Shown in pieces: positions 53,515 to 63,706 of a stretch of DNA of 64,000 bases. Position 1 is the first letter of the stretch, and each line of letters begins with the position of its first letter. The position numbers and the translations under genes are program-made. The notes beneath the pieces were generated by a model, which searched no databases, was not told where the DNA came from, and saw nothing but the letters and a program-made list of their open reading frames with translations. This DNA comes from Paenibacillus psychroresistens (GTDB lineage: Bacteria; Bacillota; Bacilli; Paenibacillales; NBRC-103111), in contig NZ_CP034235.1 of NCBI RefSeq assembly GCF_009728935.1, positions 4,316,001-4,380,000 on the forward strand, read 5' to 3'.

Positions 53515-55401
53515 TTAGCCAACTTTAATTTGATTCTTGCCATCGTGTTTAGCTTTATATAAAGCCATGTCTGATTTATAGAACAGAAGCTCAACACTTA
53601 TTTTCTCATCTTCCCAATGCCAATCCGATACTCCACAGGATACCGTAACCTTAGGCTGGGTTTCGTTAAAGACACGATTGCGAATTCGCTCTGCAATGCG
53701 CACAGCTTGATCAATCGACACTTGAGGTAAATAAATCGCCAACTCTTCGCCGCCCCACCGAGCTGCAATGTCGCTATCCCGGATACAGGTTTTGATAATG
53801 CTACTCACTTGGATTAATATTTTATCGCCAATTTGATGGCCAAAAGTGTCATTAACACCTTTAAAATTATCGATATCTACTACAATCAAAGAACCACAGA
53901 AGTCTTTTTTCTGGTAAAAATTAACCTGCTCATCTAAATAATGTCTAGCATATAAGCCGGTTAAATTATCTGTAATTACCATACGCTTGACTTCAGCATG
54001 TAAAGAAGCATTAGCGATAGTAAGACCAATATGCCCTGATAATACCTGCAGTAATTTATAATTATCATAGGAGAAGAAATTAGGATAACGGTGTGTAACA
54101 AGAATAACACCCATTACTTCATTATTAACCAGTATAGGTGATGCTATCATCGATCTTGAACCGGTTACTTCCATTAGCTTAGATTGCACAACTGGATTAG
54201 ACCAATAATCAGATATAATAATTGGCTCTTTGGTTGTATAAACAAGTCCAGAAAAACCATAATCTACCGAGAACTTCTCTTGAAACATAGTGGGTAAATT
54301 ACTTGCTTGAACGACCATCTCGTTCTCGGTCTTGTCCATTTGCAGAACACAGCTAAAGTCAGCACCAAAAATGTTGATTAACTCGCTAGAGGCGAAACTG
54401 AATATTTCACTTAATTTTAAGCTTTGGTTCAATTTAATGGTAATATCGTTAATCAGGCGTAGTTCATTAACCAGAAAGTTAGATTGTTCGTAAAGCTTAG
54501 CGTTCTCAAATGCTGCACCAGCACTGCTTGCAAGCAATCGAATAAATTGAATATCATTATGATCAAAATGGATCGGAAGAACATGAAGATGTAAAACTCC
54601 ATAAACTCCTTGTTTTCCAGAAAGCGGTGCAGCAACCTCAGCATCTACTTCTCCTATAGCAGGATTATAAATCAGTTCGCCTTCCATAAAAGCTCTTGTA
54701 CAAATGTCATTCTCTGCACTTGTGAAATTCAGTGGTTTAACTGGCAAGGAGGAGCTTTGATTATCCTGTGACAACAATAAACTCACCTGTACTAATGGGT
54801 ATAGCTTTCCAATACGATCAATAACTTCCGTCAATACAGATTCGACATCATTTAAGGAATGCAGCGTTTGCACGACTTCAAAAAGCATTTCTGTAATATT
54901 GAATTTCTGTTCAGCTTCCTGCTGATGAACGAGCAACCGTTTATTTTCCATTTTCTCTGCTTGCAGCAATATATGAGGCAAGAAGGAACTTAATATTCTC
55001 GGAGTTGAAAATTTTGACTGATCCATGTTGTATATTATTCCTACACTGCCGATAAGCTGGTTACCTACTGCATGTATAGGAAGAACCCCTAATTTAAAAG
55101 CTTGATCTCTTTCATTAACTGCGTATTCCATCTCCCCCGCTTCATTAGCAGCACGGGTGGCTCGAATAATTAAATCTTGATTGATTGGCAAGGAATTATC
55201 CGGAGAACTTATGTGCAACATATTATAATCACTAGAGCAAACAAAGTATGTATTCGCAGTAAAAGAACTGAAAACACTTAATTGCTCTATCCAATGGATA
55301 AAGCTTGCAGTGAGCATTTCATCTAATTGAGTTGGTTTGTAATCAAGCAATTGATCAATTGAAATATGTTCAAGCTTATCATTCTGAAGATTACTCGTCA
55401 T
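53515..55401 (-). CDS. GAF-domain diguanylate cyclase
   Basis: 628 residues. Two GAF-type sensor regions (about 165-310 and 320-465), no membrane segment, and a C-terminal GGDEF domain (about 470-625). The active site is WGGEELAIYLP, and RDSD five residues before it matches the RxxD allosteric I-site, so an active and product-inhibited cyclic-di-GMP synthase is likely. In B. subtilis the gene at the same position next to rpsD (ytrP) has a degenerate GGDEF. GAAAGGGGG before ATG. Confidence 0.9.
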   Translation of the reverse strand: MTSNLQNDKLEHISIDQLLDYKPTQLDEMLTASFIHWIEQLSVFSSFTANTYFVCSSDYNMLHISSPDNSLPINQDLIIRATRAANEAGEMEYAVNERDQAFKLGVLPIHAVGNQLIGSVGIIYNMDQSKFSTPRILSSFLPHILLQAEKMENKRLLVHQQEAEQKFNITEMLFEVVQTLHSLNDVESVLTEVIDRIGKLYPLVQVSLLLSQDNQSSSLPVKPLNFTSAENDICTRAFMEGELIYNPAIGEVDAEVAAPLSGKQGVYGVLHLHVLPIHFDHNDIQFIRLLASSAGAAFENAKLYEQSNFLVNELRLINDITIKLNQSLKLSEIFSFASSELINIFGADFSCVLQMDKTENEMVVQASNLPTMFQEKFSVDYGFSGLVYTTKEPIIISDYWSNPVVQSKLMEVTGSRSMIASPILVNNEVMGVILVTHRYPNFFSYDNYKLLQVLSGHIGLTIANASLHAEVKRMVITDNLTGLYARHYLDEQVNFYQKKDFCGSLIVVDIDNFKGVNDTFGHQIGDKILIQVSSIIKTCIRDSDIAARWGGEELAIYLPQVSIDQAVRIAERIRNRVFNETQPKVTVSCGVSDWHWEDEKISVELLFYKSDMALYKAKHDGKNQIKVG

Positions 55402-55777
55402 GTAGCAACCCCCTTTCTACGAAGAAAGCACTAAATTCTTACATTTCATTCTTAAACCATGTAGTTCAATAATACTATGTAATTGACAAACATGCACTAC
55501 ATTTCAATCAAAATTAATAAATCAGCTCTGACTGCTGCTTTTGGATCCACCTAAAAATTACACCTTGACTTTCTTCTATAATTTCATATAATATAATATG
55601 TTGAGTAGGAAGTAGTAATAGTGATTCTTGGATGAATATATTGTGTCACCCTCACTGATTTTGTTGCTGACAGGACAGCGGCTGAACTCTCTTGTCAGAA
55701 AGTACCTAAACAAAGTCGGGCACAACGCATTATCCCTTTCAAACTCTAAAACCAACCATTAAAGGAGTAATTCATAC
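55402..55777 (+). other. rpsD leader and divergent region, no gene
   Basis: 376 bases. A SigA promoter is at 55565-55592, and about 185 bases of transcribed leader precede rpsD. The leader is rich in GC-poor and GC-rich blocks (for example GACAGGACAGCGGCTGAAC). In B. subtilis S4 represses its own mRNA by binding the leader; this leader could do the same. No ORF and no repeat of either family. Confidence 0.5.
55565..55592 (+). promoter_or_regulatory. SigA promoter for rpsD
   Basis: TTGACT (55565-55570), 16-base spacer, TATAAT (55587-55592); a second TATAAT overlaps at 55592. Confidence 0.7.
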
Positions 55778-56380
55778 ATGTCACGTTATACAGGTCCTAA
55801 ATTTAAATTAAGTCGTCGTCTTGGTATTTCCCTAAGCGGCACTGGTAAAGAAATCGCAAAACGTCCTTTCCCTCCAGGTCAACATGGTCCAGGCCAAAAG
55901 AAAAAAATCAGTGGATATGGTATGCAATTGCAAGAAAAGCAAAAGCTACGCCACATGTACGGTTTGAATGAAAAACAATTCCGCAATCTATTTGATAAAG
56001 CGGATAAAATGAAAGGCATGACTGGGGAGAACTTTATGGTTCTTTTGGAAAGCCGTTTAGACAACTTGATTTACCGTCTTGGTTTCTCAAACTCACGTGC
56101 TGGCGCTCGTCAATTGGTAGCTCATGGTCACGTGCTTATCAACGGCAAAAAAGTAGATATCCCTTCCTTTACTGTAAGCACAACTGATGTTATTGGTTTA
56201 CGCGAAAGAAGCAGAAACTTATCAACGATAAAAGAAGCTTTGACTAACCGTCATCACATTCCTACTTATGTTGAATTCAATGAAGCAGCTATGGAAGGCA
56301 GATACCTTCGTCTACCTGAACGTTCAGAGTTGCCGCAAGAAATTGATGAAAAACAAATTGTCGAGTTCTACAGCAGATAA
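55778..56380 (+). CDS. rpsD: 30S ribosomal protein S4
   Basis: 200 residues. Starts [20 protein letters not shown] and has the S4 domain ([38 protein letters not shown]). There is no CxxC set at the N-terminus, so it is the zinc-free form. It binds the 16S rRNA 5' domain early in assembly. AAAGGAG eleven bases before ATG. A terminator follows, then tyrS. Confidence 0.97.
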   Translation: MSRYTGPKFKLSRRLGISLSGTGKEIAKRPFPPGQHGPGQKKKISGYGMQLQEKQKLRHMYGLNEKQFRNLFDKADKMKGMTGENFMVLLESRLDNLIYRLGFSNSRAGARQLVAHGHVLINGKKVDIPSFTVSTTDVIGLRERSRNLSTIKEALTNRHHIPTYVEFNEAAMEGRYLRLPERSELPQEIDEKQIVEFYSR

Positions 56381-56399
56381 TAAAAGTATTACCGCGATG

Positions 56400-56430
56400 A
56401 ACTCGTTCCTCTTTGGGGGACGGGTTTTTT
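56400..56430 (+). terminator. Terminator between rpsD and tyrS
   Basis: Stem AACTCGTTCC/GGGGACGGGTT with G-U pairs (56400-56409 with 56416-56426), followed by TTTTTTG. Confidence 0.75.
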
Positions 56431-56460
56431 GTTTCTATATTGTTAAAGGGAGCGAGTCAA

Positions 56461-57723
56461 ATGGATATTCTCCAAGATCTGATGGATCGTGGTTTATTAC
56501 ACCAGGTAACCGATCAAGACGGATTAAATAAGAAGCTTAATGAAGGTCCCATTACCTTATACGCAGGATTTGATCCAACAGCTGATAGCTTGCATATTGG
56601 CAGTCTTGTTCCTATTCTTTGCTTGGTTCGTTTTCAAAAAGCGGGCCATATCCCTGTTGCTCTAGTTGGTGGAGGCACTGGTTTAATTGGTGATCCCAGC
56701 GGCAAAGCGTCGGAGCGTACATTGAATACTGCTGAGGTTGTCGATCAATGGACCGAAAAGCTGCGTATTCAGTTATCTCGCTTTTTAGATTTTAACGCTG
56801 ATCAGAACCCTGCGCAAATGGCAAACAATTACGATTGGTTTAAGCAATTGAATGTCATTGAGTTTTTAAGAGATATTGGCAAGCACTTTCCCCTTAACTA
56901 TATGTTAGCTAAGGATTCTGTTGATTCTCGTCTGAGCAAAGGAATATCCTTCACTGAATTCAGTTATATGATCCTGCAAGCCTACGATTTCCTTAAACTG
57001 AGTCAAGAAAACAATTGCTCGCTCCAAATTGGCGGCAGTGATCAGTGGGGTAATATTACAGCTGGAATGGAATTGATTGGGCGAACTACTGGCAATTCTG
57101 CTTTTGGCCTTACCTTCCCGCTTGTTACAAAAAGTGATGGAACTAAATTTGGCAAAACAGAATCAGGTACCATTTGGTTGGATGCCAGCAAAACAAGCCC
57201 TTACCAATTCTATCAGTTTTGGCTGAATGTCGATGATCAAGATGTAATCCGCTTTCTTAAATATTTCACCTTCCTTTCTATCGAGGAAATTCGCGAATTA
57301 GAGGGTGAATTAAAGCTTAGTCCCGAATTGAGAACTGCCCAACGAGCTCTAGCGCGTGAAGTTACTGCATTAGTTCACGGAGATCAAGCTGTAGCCAGCT
57401 CAGAGAATATTTCACAGCTTCTGTTCAATGGCCAGATAGAACAATTATCCGGAGACGAAATTGAGCAAGCATTTCAAGATGTTCCTTCCGTTGAGATAAC
57501 GAATTCCGAAGCTATCGGATTGGTTGATCTATTAATAACGGCTCAAGCTAGCCCCTCCAAAAGACAAGCCAGACAAGATATTGAAAGCGGCGCAATCTAT
57601 ATTAATGGAGCAAGGGTTATCGAGGTTGATAAATTATTAGCACACGAAGATCGCCTTAGCGGTAAATATATTGTCATTAGACGCGGCAAAAAGAATTATT
57701 ATTTGGTCAAGTTTATTCAGTAA
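56461..57723 (+). CDS. tyrS: Tyrosyl-tRNA synthetase
   Basis: 420 residues from ATG at 56461 (AAAGGGAGCG). Class I synthetase: YAGFDPTADSLHIGSLVPIL includes the HIGH-like site, KFGKTESGTIW is the KMSKS-like loop, and a C-terminal S4 RNA-binding domain completes the protein. It charges tRNA-Tyr. The gap to rpsD holds a terminator only and is too short for a full T-box leader. Confidence 0.96.
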   Translation: MDILQDLMDRGLLHQVTDQDGLNKKLNEGPITLYAGFDPTADSLHIGSLVPILCLVRFQKAGHIPVALVGGGTGLIGDPSGKASERTLNTAEVVDQWTEKLRIQLSRFLDFNADQNPAQMANNYDWFKQLNVIEFLRDIGKHFPLNYMLAKDSVDSRLSKGISFTEFSYMILQAYDFLKLSQENNCSLQIGGSDQWGNITAGMELIGRTTGNSAFGLTFPLVTKSDGTKFGKTESGTIWLDASKTSPYQFYQFWLNVDDQDVIRFLKYFTFLSIEEIRELEGELKLSPELRTAQRALAREVTALVHGDQAVASSENISQLLFNGQIEQLSGDEIEQAFQDVPSVEITNSEAIGLVDLLITAQASPSKRQARQDIESGAIYINGARVIEVDKLLAHEDRLSGKYIVIRRGKKNYYLVKFIQ

Positions 57724-57755
57724 TTCTGCTGCTTTTCTTGTAGGTCTTACTAATT

Positions 57756-57781
57756 AAAGCGCCTTTAATGGCGCTTTTTTG
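57756..57781 (+). terminator. Terminator after tyrS
   Basis: Stem AAAGCGCC/GGCGCTTT (57756-57763 with 57770-57777) with T run. Confidence 0.88.
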
Positions 57782-57850
57782 TTGTGAATTTAGCCTTATT
57801 TACCAATTATATGTTATAATAAGTGGGCGAATTCAAGGGGGATGCTGAAA

Positions 57851-60800
57851 TTGAGAAAAGTGTTACACTACATAATAAAAATAATAACCAGCACAGCAGT
57901 AACAAGGCCTTTATTAATCATTTTTCTAACAATCAAATGGATGCTTATCTTGGTCATTATTGCTGGTTTGCTCGCAGCAGGCGCTGCTTTTGGTTATGCT
58001 TCAGCATTAGTTAAAGATGATCCGGTGCGCAGTAAAGACATGATTTACGATTTGATGTCTGAGAACTCTACAACTGGCTTTGTTTATTTTAATGATAATA
58101 CTACCTTGCTAGGGCAATTACGTACGGAAGAAGACCGCAGACTTGCTACTTTGGATGAAATTCCACAGATTATCAAGGATGCCACTCTTTCCATCGAAGA
58201 CAAGAATTTCTACGAAAATAATGGAGTAGATATGAATGGATTGCTTCGTGCTGTGGAACAAAGGCTGCGTCATGAAGAGATACAAACAGGCGGCAGTACC
58301 ATTACGCAGCAGCTGGTAAGAAGAACTTTCTTAACCTTAGATCGTGAGGACAGCCGTAAATTCAAGGAAATCTTACTTTCTATGCGTGTGACACGGATTA
58401 TGTCCAAAGATGAAATTCTGTTGGCCTATCTTAATAAGATCCCTTATGGAAATGGTTCATCTGGTTATAATTTATCTGGTATTAAAGCTGCTGCAAAGGG
58501 CATTTTTGATAAAGATAAACTCATTGATTTGAACATTGCCCAAAGTGCTTATCTTGCTGGCTTACCGCAATCCCCAAGCAATTATTCTGCCTTTAACGGT
58601 AAAGGTGAATTTGATAATGAAGCGTTTGAGAAAGCCGTGAACCGTGAAGAATTGGTTTTAAGGCGGATGCTAGAAGAGAATAAAATTACTCAAGCCGAAT
58701 ATGATGATGCCTTAGCATTCGATTTAAAGAAATCTCTTGCTAAAACCAAAGCAAAGGCATATACCACCTATCCTTACTTAATGATTGAAGTTGAAAACAA
58801 TGCTGCCGATGCAATCCTAAAACAGCAATATCCCGATTTAGTTCTTGATACAGACAGTAAAAAAGCCGCTTACAATGAAGCTCTCAAAGATGTTCATTTA
58901 CAAATGCAGCGTGGCGGATACAAAATTTACACAACGATTGATAAAACTATTTATGATTCTATGCAAGTCATCGCCAAGAACCCGAAGAACTTTTCTCCGG
59001 ATGACAAGGTTAAAGGAACGGAACAAATTGGTGCCCTGATGATTGACAACAACAATGGTGCTATTCTCGGTATGATTGAAGGCAGGAATTTCTATGAAGA
59101 ACAGCTGAATCATGCGACCCAAGCGTTCCGACAGCCTGGTTCCACTATGAAGCCACTTGCCGCATATGGTCCAGGGATTGAAATGGGACTTGTATACCCT
59201 GCAGCAATAATCGATGATTCACCAATCGTGCTTAAAGATCAAAGCTCAGCATCTGGTTTCCATGTTCCAATGAACTGGAACTCCAAGTTTCAGGGCTTGA
59301 TTACAGCCAGAAAAGCCTTAAACATGTCTTATAACATACCTGCTCTACGTATTTTCCTTAATGAAGTTGGAATGAAGAATGCCTGGGATTACGTAAAAAA
59401 ACTAGGAATTAATTCACTTACTCCAGACGATTATCTCTATGCTCAAACGGGTGTAATCGGTGGTTTATCCAAAGGTGTTAGTGTAAAGGAAATGACAGCA
59501 GCTTATAGTACCTTTGCCAACAAAGGTGTCCATAACGATGCGTATCTGATCAGTAAAATTGTCGATGGCAATGGCAAGGTCATTTTTGAACATCAGAAAA
59601 AGCCAACTAATGTTTTCACGGCAGAAACAGCCTTCTTAATGACTGATATGATGCGTACTGTTATTACCGCTGGTACGGCAACAGATTTAATGAAAAAGTT
59701 TAAAAATTATGGTAAAATCCCGATTGTCGGAAAAACGGGATCCACTCAAGACGACGGAGATGCTTGGTTTATGGGTTATACACCTGATATAACGGTCGGT
59801 GTTTGGGCTGGATATGATCAGTTTGTCCATAAGTTAAGCAAGCCAGGCGGAACAAACCGTGCTAAGGATATATGGGCCCTTATAATGGATACGGCTATTA
59901 GCAAGAAGCCGGCTCTGTTCCCAACTAAAACATTTGAAAAGCCAGCCAATATCATTACCATGGCCGTTTCTAATTTATCCGGTTTATTACCAAGTGAGCT
60001 AACTAAAGCATCTGGTCATACTGTTTCGGATTTAATCAACAAAAAACAAATTCCGACCAAGGAAGATGATGTTCTGGTCAAGATGAAATTCTTGGTTTAT
60101 AACAAACTCAATTACCTGCCTAACCCATTAACACCTGAAGAATTCTTGCAGGAAAAGGTAGTTGTCAAACGTAAGGAATCTTTAACCGCTACACTTAAAC
60201 AAATCAAAGAAATCATGGCTAAGACTCCTGCTAGCAAACGCAGATCAATGGATGCTTTCATCCCATTGGATATCGCTGCCAATGCACCAGAGGAGATTGA
60301 TCCGCGTATCGATGACAATCTGGTGCCCGATGCTCCAGCCAATGTCATTCTCAAAAGCACTGCAGCTGAGAACAAGCTTACTTTCTCACCAAGCTTAAAT
60401 CCTAATATTGTCGGTTATCGAATATATCGTTCACTGGATGGTGTAACCTTTGAAAAGCAAGCTAAAGTGATTACAACAGATCAGCCATCATCATTCATTG
60501 ATCCGGCTCTACCAGGTGGTAATGCCGTAGGATATTATATAACTTCGGTAAATATAGTAGGTAAGGAATCCGTTCCAAGTTCAACTGTACTCTCAGCAGG
60601 AACAGTGGTTGGGCCAATTACGGAGAATACAGACGACCCTGATCCAGACACTGGAGCTATTGTTATTGCTCCCGCTCCAACAACACCAATTGAGCTATCG
60701 TTTCAAATGAACGGAGTTAATCTCCAAATTGATTGGACGCCAAATCCAGCCATTGAACAAATCACACAATATGATGTTTACTTTAGTGAGACGGAAACTG

Positions 60801-60946
60801 GAAATTATCAAAAAATTGGTACAGCCTTCCAGCCGCAATTTGAATACTTCTCCGGCCTTTACAAAGGGTATTACAGTATTATTGCGATCAACAATACTGG
60901 GGAATCTTCTTCCTCAACACCAGTTGCCTACTCGACCGAACAATAA
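57851..60946 (+). CDS. pbp1A: Class A penicillin-binding protein (PBP1A type) with C-terminal FN3 domain
   Basis: About 1031 residues. TTG at 57851 has GGGGG at the right distance, whereas ATG at 57842 follows it without spacing. One membrane anchor (about 25-55), a glycosyltransferase domain with IEDKNFYENNGVD and TGGSTITQQLVRRTF, a transpeptidase domain with RQPGSTMKPLAAY, SYNIPALR and GKTGSTQDDGDAW, and one or two fibronectin type III modules in the last 200 residues (YRIYRSLDGVTF, YDVYFSETET). It makes and cross-links cell-wall peptidoglycan. Confidence 0.92.
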   Translation: MRKVLHYIIKIITSTAVTRPLLIIFLTIKWMLILVIIAGLLAAGAAFGYASALVKDDPVRSKDMIYDLMSENSTTGFVYFNDNTTLLGQLRTEEDRRLATLDEIPQIIKDATLSIEDKNFYENNGVDMNGLLRAVEQRLRHEEIQTGGSTITQQLVRRTFLTLDREDSRKFKEILLSMRVTRIMSKDEILLAYLNKIPYGNGSSGYNLSGIKAAAKGIFDKDKLIDLNIAQSAYLAGLPQSPSNYSAFNGKGEFDNEAFEKAVNREELVLRRMLEENKITQAEYDDALAFDLKKSLAKTKAKAYTTYPYLMIEVENNAADAILKQQYPDLVLDTDSKKAAYNEALKDVHLQMQRGGYKIYTTIDKTIYDSMQVIAKNPKNFSPDDKVKGTEQIGALMIDNNNGAILGMIEGRNFYEEQLNHATQAFRQPGSTMKPLAAYGPGIEMGLVYPAAIIDDSPIVLKDQSSASGFHVPMNWNSKFQGLITARKALNMSYNIPALRIFLNEVGMKNAWDYVKKLGINSLTPDDYLYAQTGVIGGLSKGVSVKEMTAAYSTFANKGVHNDAYLISKIVDGNGKVIFEHQKKPTNVFTAETAFLMTDMMRTVITAGTATDLMKKFKNYGKIPIVGKTGSTQDDGDAWFMGYTPDITVGVWAGYDQFVHKLSKPGGTNRAKDIWALIMDTAISKKPALFPTKTFEKPANIITMAVSNLSGLLPSELTKASGHTVSDLINKKQIPTKEDDVLVKMKFLVYNKLNYLPNPLTPEEFLQEKVVVKRKESLTATLKQIKEIMAKTPASKRRSMDAFIPLDIAANAPEEIDPRIDDNLVPDAPANVILKSTAAENKLTFSPSLNPNIVGYRIYRSLDGVTFEKQAKVITTDQPSSFIDPALPGGNAVGYYITSVNIVGKESVPSSTVLSAGTVVGPITENTDDPDPDTGAIVIAPAPTTPIELSFQMNGVNLQIDWTPNPAIEQITQYDVYFSETETGNYQKIGTAFQPQFEYFSGLYKGYYSIIAINNTGESSSSTPVAYSTEQ

Positions 60947-60964
60947 ATGATAGCAATAATTATG

Positions 60965-61010
60965 AATAAAACCCGTATCTCGGATAATCATCCAAGATAC
61001 GGGTTTTATT
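60965..61010. terminator. Bidirectional terminator between the PBP gene and acsA
   Basis: Sixteen-pair stem AATAAAACCCGTATCT/AGATACGGGTTTTATT (60965-60980 with 60995-61010) in a convergent gap. Confidence 0.9.
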
Positions 61011-61033
61011 ATTCATGTGTTATATCTTATTAA

Positions 61034-62758
61034 TTAATCTTCAATCGTAGATAAATCACCTGTCGGGAGATTTAATTCCCAGGCTTTAAGCACTCGGCGC
61101 ATTATCTTTCCACTGCGCGTCTTAGGGAGTTTGTCTTTAAATTCAATTTCACGTGGAGCTGCGTGTGCAGATAAGCCTTCTTTTACAAATTTGGCGATAT
61201 CAGCCTTAAGCTCCTCAGACGCTACAAAGCCTTCTCTAAGCGAGATAAATGCTTTGATAACCTCACCCCTCAACGGATCAGGTTTGCCGATTACACCAGC
61301 TTCTGCGACGGCTGGATGCTCGACTAGCTTACTTTCCACTTCGAATGGCCCTACTCGTTCCCCGGAAGTGTTAATTACATCATCGACTCGACCTTGAAAC
61401 CAAAAATATCCATCATCATCCAAGTAAGCGGAATCTCCCGAAACATACCAGCCATCCAATCTAAAATACTCCTCAAATTTATTGGGATTATTCCATATTT
61501 TGCGCATTATTGATGGCCATGGAGTTTTAATTGCTAGATTCCCCATACGATATGTAGGCAGAACATTGCCAGAATCATCTATAATGGCAGCTTCAACTCC
61601 AGGAAGCGGTTTGCCCATAGAACCAGGTTTAATCGTCATAGACGGGTAATTACAGATTAGCTGAGCCCCAGTTTCTGTCATCCACCAGGTATCATGGATT
61701 CTTTGTTTATATACTTTTATTCCCCAGCGAACCACTTCAGGATTCAACGGTTCCCCCACACTTAATACATGGCGAAGTGATGATAAATCATGTGCTTCTA
61801 CCGTATCATCTCCTGCTCCCATTAGCATGCGGAATGCAGTTGGAGCACTATACCAAACTGTCACTTTGTAGCGTTCAATCGTTTGGTACCAATCCTTGGG
61901 ACTGAAGCGTCCACCACGAATGACATTAGTCGCCCCGTTCAACCAAGGCGCAAAAATGCCGTATGAAGTTCCTGTTACCCAGCCTGGATCGGCTGTACAC
62001 CAATAAATATCATCTTCTTGCAGGTCAAGGACAATCCGTCCTGTATAGTAGTGCTGAATCATTGCATTCTGAACATGGAAGACTCCCTTAGGCTTGCCGG
62101 TTGATCCAGAAGTATAATGGATGATTAGTCCATCTTCTAGACCTAACCATTCAATCTCAAGCTCTGGTGAAGCATCTTTCATGACTTTATAATAATCAAT
62201 ATATCCCGGTTTTGTTTCAATTCCATCTCCAACCAGAAAAATATGTTTCAGATGAGGTAAATCCGCAGTCGCAATACGCGGCAATAAAGCTGGAGTTGTC
62301 ACTATAGCTATAGCTTCACTATCTTCCAACCGATCCTTGACAGCTGTTTCCATGAATGCTTCAAACATCGGGCCCACAATAGCTCCAACCTTTAATGCTC
62401 CCAACAATGAAAAATAGAGCTCCGGTGTCCGCGGCATGAAAATAAATACCCGATCCCCTTTGCCGATTCCCTGTGATCGCAGCACATTGCCAAAACGATT
62501 GGATTCATTCTTGATCTCTGAGAAAGTGTATTTTTCATCACGAGTCGCATCACTATAGTAAAGTGCGATTTTGTCGCTGCGCGATGATTCAGCATGACGA
62601 TCAATGGCTTCATAAGCCATATTTACCTTCCCTGTTTGCGACCATGAAAACTGTTGTTGCACTTCTTCCCAGCTGAAGTTCTCTTTTGCAGTATCATAAT
62701 TACCTAGATTGGACTTAGTTGCTGTAGCAACAATTTTCTCGTCATGCATGTTTTCCAT
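61034..62758 (-). CDS. acsA: Acetyl-CoA synthetase AcsA
   Basis: 574 residues. AMP-forming enzyme with YTSGSTGKPKGV (P-loop), CTADPGWVTGTSYGIF, WWMTETGAQ, YVSGDSAYLDDDGYFWFQGR and the C-terminal PKTRSGKIMRRVLK with the Lys that AcuA acetylates in relatives. It activates acetate to acetyl-CoA. GGAGGG before the ATG at 62758. A cre-like site is about 31-45 bases upstream. Divergent to acuA-acuC, which control its activity. Confidence 0.95.
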   Translation of the reverse strand: MENMHDEKIVATATKSNLGNYDTAKENFSWEEVQQQFSWSQTGKVNMAYEAIDRHAESSRSDKIALYYSDATRDEKYTFSEIKNESNRFGNVLRSQGIGKGDRVFIFMPRTPELYFSLLGALKVGAIVGPMFEAFMETAVKDRLEDSEAIAIVTTPALLPRIATADLPHLKHIFLVGDGIETKPGYIDYYKVMKDASPELEIEWLGLEDGLIIHYTSGSTGKPKGVFHVQNAMIQHYYTGRIVLDLQEDDIYWCTADPGWVTGTSYGIFAPWLNGATNVIRGGRFSPKDWYQTIERYKVTVWYSAPTAFRMLMGAGDDTVEAHDLSSLRHVLSVGEPLNPEVVRWGIKVYKQRIHDTWWMTETGAQLICNYPSMTIKPGSMGKPLPGVEAAIIDDSGNVLPTYRMGNLAIKTPWPSIMRKIWNNPNKFEEYFRLDGWYVSGDSAYLDDDGYFWFQGRVDDVINTSGERVGPFEVESKLVEHPAVAEAGVIGKPDPLRGEVIKAFISLREGFVASEELKADIAKFVKEGLSAHAAPREIEFKDKLPKTRSGKIMRRVLKAWELNLPTGDLSTIED

Positions 62759-62788
62759 AAATTACCCTCCATTTGATGCAAATAATAT

Positions 62789-62803
62789 ATGAAACGCTTA
62801 CAT
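62789..62803 (-). promoter_or_regulatory. Possible CcpA cre site for acsA / acuAC
   Basis: Minus strand ATGTAAGCGTTTCAT agrees with WTGNAANCGNWNNCW at all but one position. B. subtilis acsA is repressed by CcpA, so the setting fits. Confidence 0.5.
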
Positions 62804-62946
62804 ATAAACGTCTAAGCTAACGACGACAACATAAACATTTCCAAGCTTCTAGATCCCAAACAACAATTCCAATTATAACATAGCCCTCTCATGTCGCCTA
62901 CCCTTTTTTCATTTTATGAAAATTAATTACCTAAAAAGATTTAAAT

Positions 62947-62974
62947 TTGCGAAAAATATTTTCTCCTGTATATT
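62947..62974 (+). promoter_or_regulatory. Possible SigA promoter for acuA
   Basis: TTGCGA (62947-62952), 16-base spacer, TATATT (62969-62974), in the very AT-rich gap before acuA. Confidence 0.4.
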
Positions 62975-63030
62975 TTATATTATATTTGTTATAAGTAGTA
63001 TATAGGATGAACAAAGGGGCTGCTGTTACT

Positions 63031-63663
63031 GTGGAACATAAAAAGGTTTACCAATCCCATACTATTCATCGCTTAAGTCAGTCTATCGTTCTTGAAGGTC
63101 CGCTCACCTCTGAGCATTTCAGAGCTTATACTATGCACACGGAGCTTGATGCATTTCGTCGCCCCAAAGACCAGCAGGTTGCCTTACTTGAAATTGCTGA
63201 TCTACCAGAAGGAAGAATTCTGATTGCTCGAGATGCGGAAACCATAGTGGGTTATGTTACGTTTCATTATCCTGATGAGATGGAGCGGTGGTCCGAAGGA
63301 AGCCTCGATGATTTAGTTGAGCTCGGAGCTATTGAAGTAGCTAATGCTTATCGTTCCATGGGAATTGGCAAGCAATTAATTGCACTTGCTTTTGCAAATG
63401 GGCAATTCGACAACACAATTGTCTTCACTACCGAATACTATTGGCATTGGGATTTACAAAGCAGTGGCTTGAACGTATGGCAATATCGTAAAATGATGCA
63501 AAGCTTGATGGAAAGCGTTGGCATGTCGCTCTTCGCAACCGATGATCCTGAGATTTGTTCACATCCAGCCAATTGCCTTATGGTCAAAATTGGCCACGAG
63601 GTTCCACATTCCTCCATAGTACGATTTGATCGACTTCGGTTTCAAAGAAGAATTATGTACTAA
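63031..63663 (+). CDS. acuA: Acetyltransferase AcuA (regulates acetyl-CoA synthetase)
   Basis: 210 residues from GTG at 63031, eleven bases after AAAGGGG; ATG at 63007 would add eight residues without family support. GNAT fold with ALLEIADLPEGRILIARDAE, YVTFHYPDEMERWSEGS, ELGAIEVANAYRSMGIGKQL and TEYYWHWDL as in B. subtilis AcuA. It acetylates a Lys of AcsA and so inactivates it. acuC follows and reverses the modification. Confidence 0.94.
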   Translation: MEHKKVYQSHTIHRLSQSIVLEGPLTSEHFRAYTMHTELDAFRRPKDQQVALLEIADLPEGRILIARDAETIVGYVTFHYPDEMERWSEGSLDDLVELGAIEVANAYRSMGIGKQLIALAFANGQFDNTIVFTTEYYWHWDLQSSGLNVWQYRKMMQSLMESVGMSLFATDDPEICSHPANCLMVKIGHEVPHSSIVRFDRLRFQRRIMY

Positions 63664-63706
63664 AGCTGCAGATGATGATTTATAGACCAACAGGAGGCGA
63701 GTGAGC

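Noticed and set aside
56381-56460. T-box leader before tyrS
   Set aside because: Only 80 bases with one terminator; no room for stem I, specifier loop and the T-box sequence.
63007-63030. AcuA start at ATG 63007
   Set aside because: No ribosome site before it, and the family N-terminus begins at the GTG at 63031.
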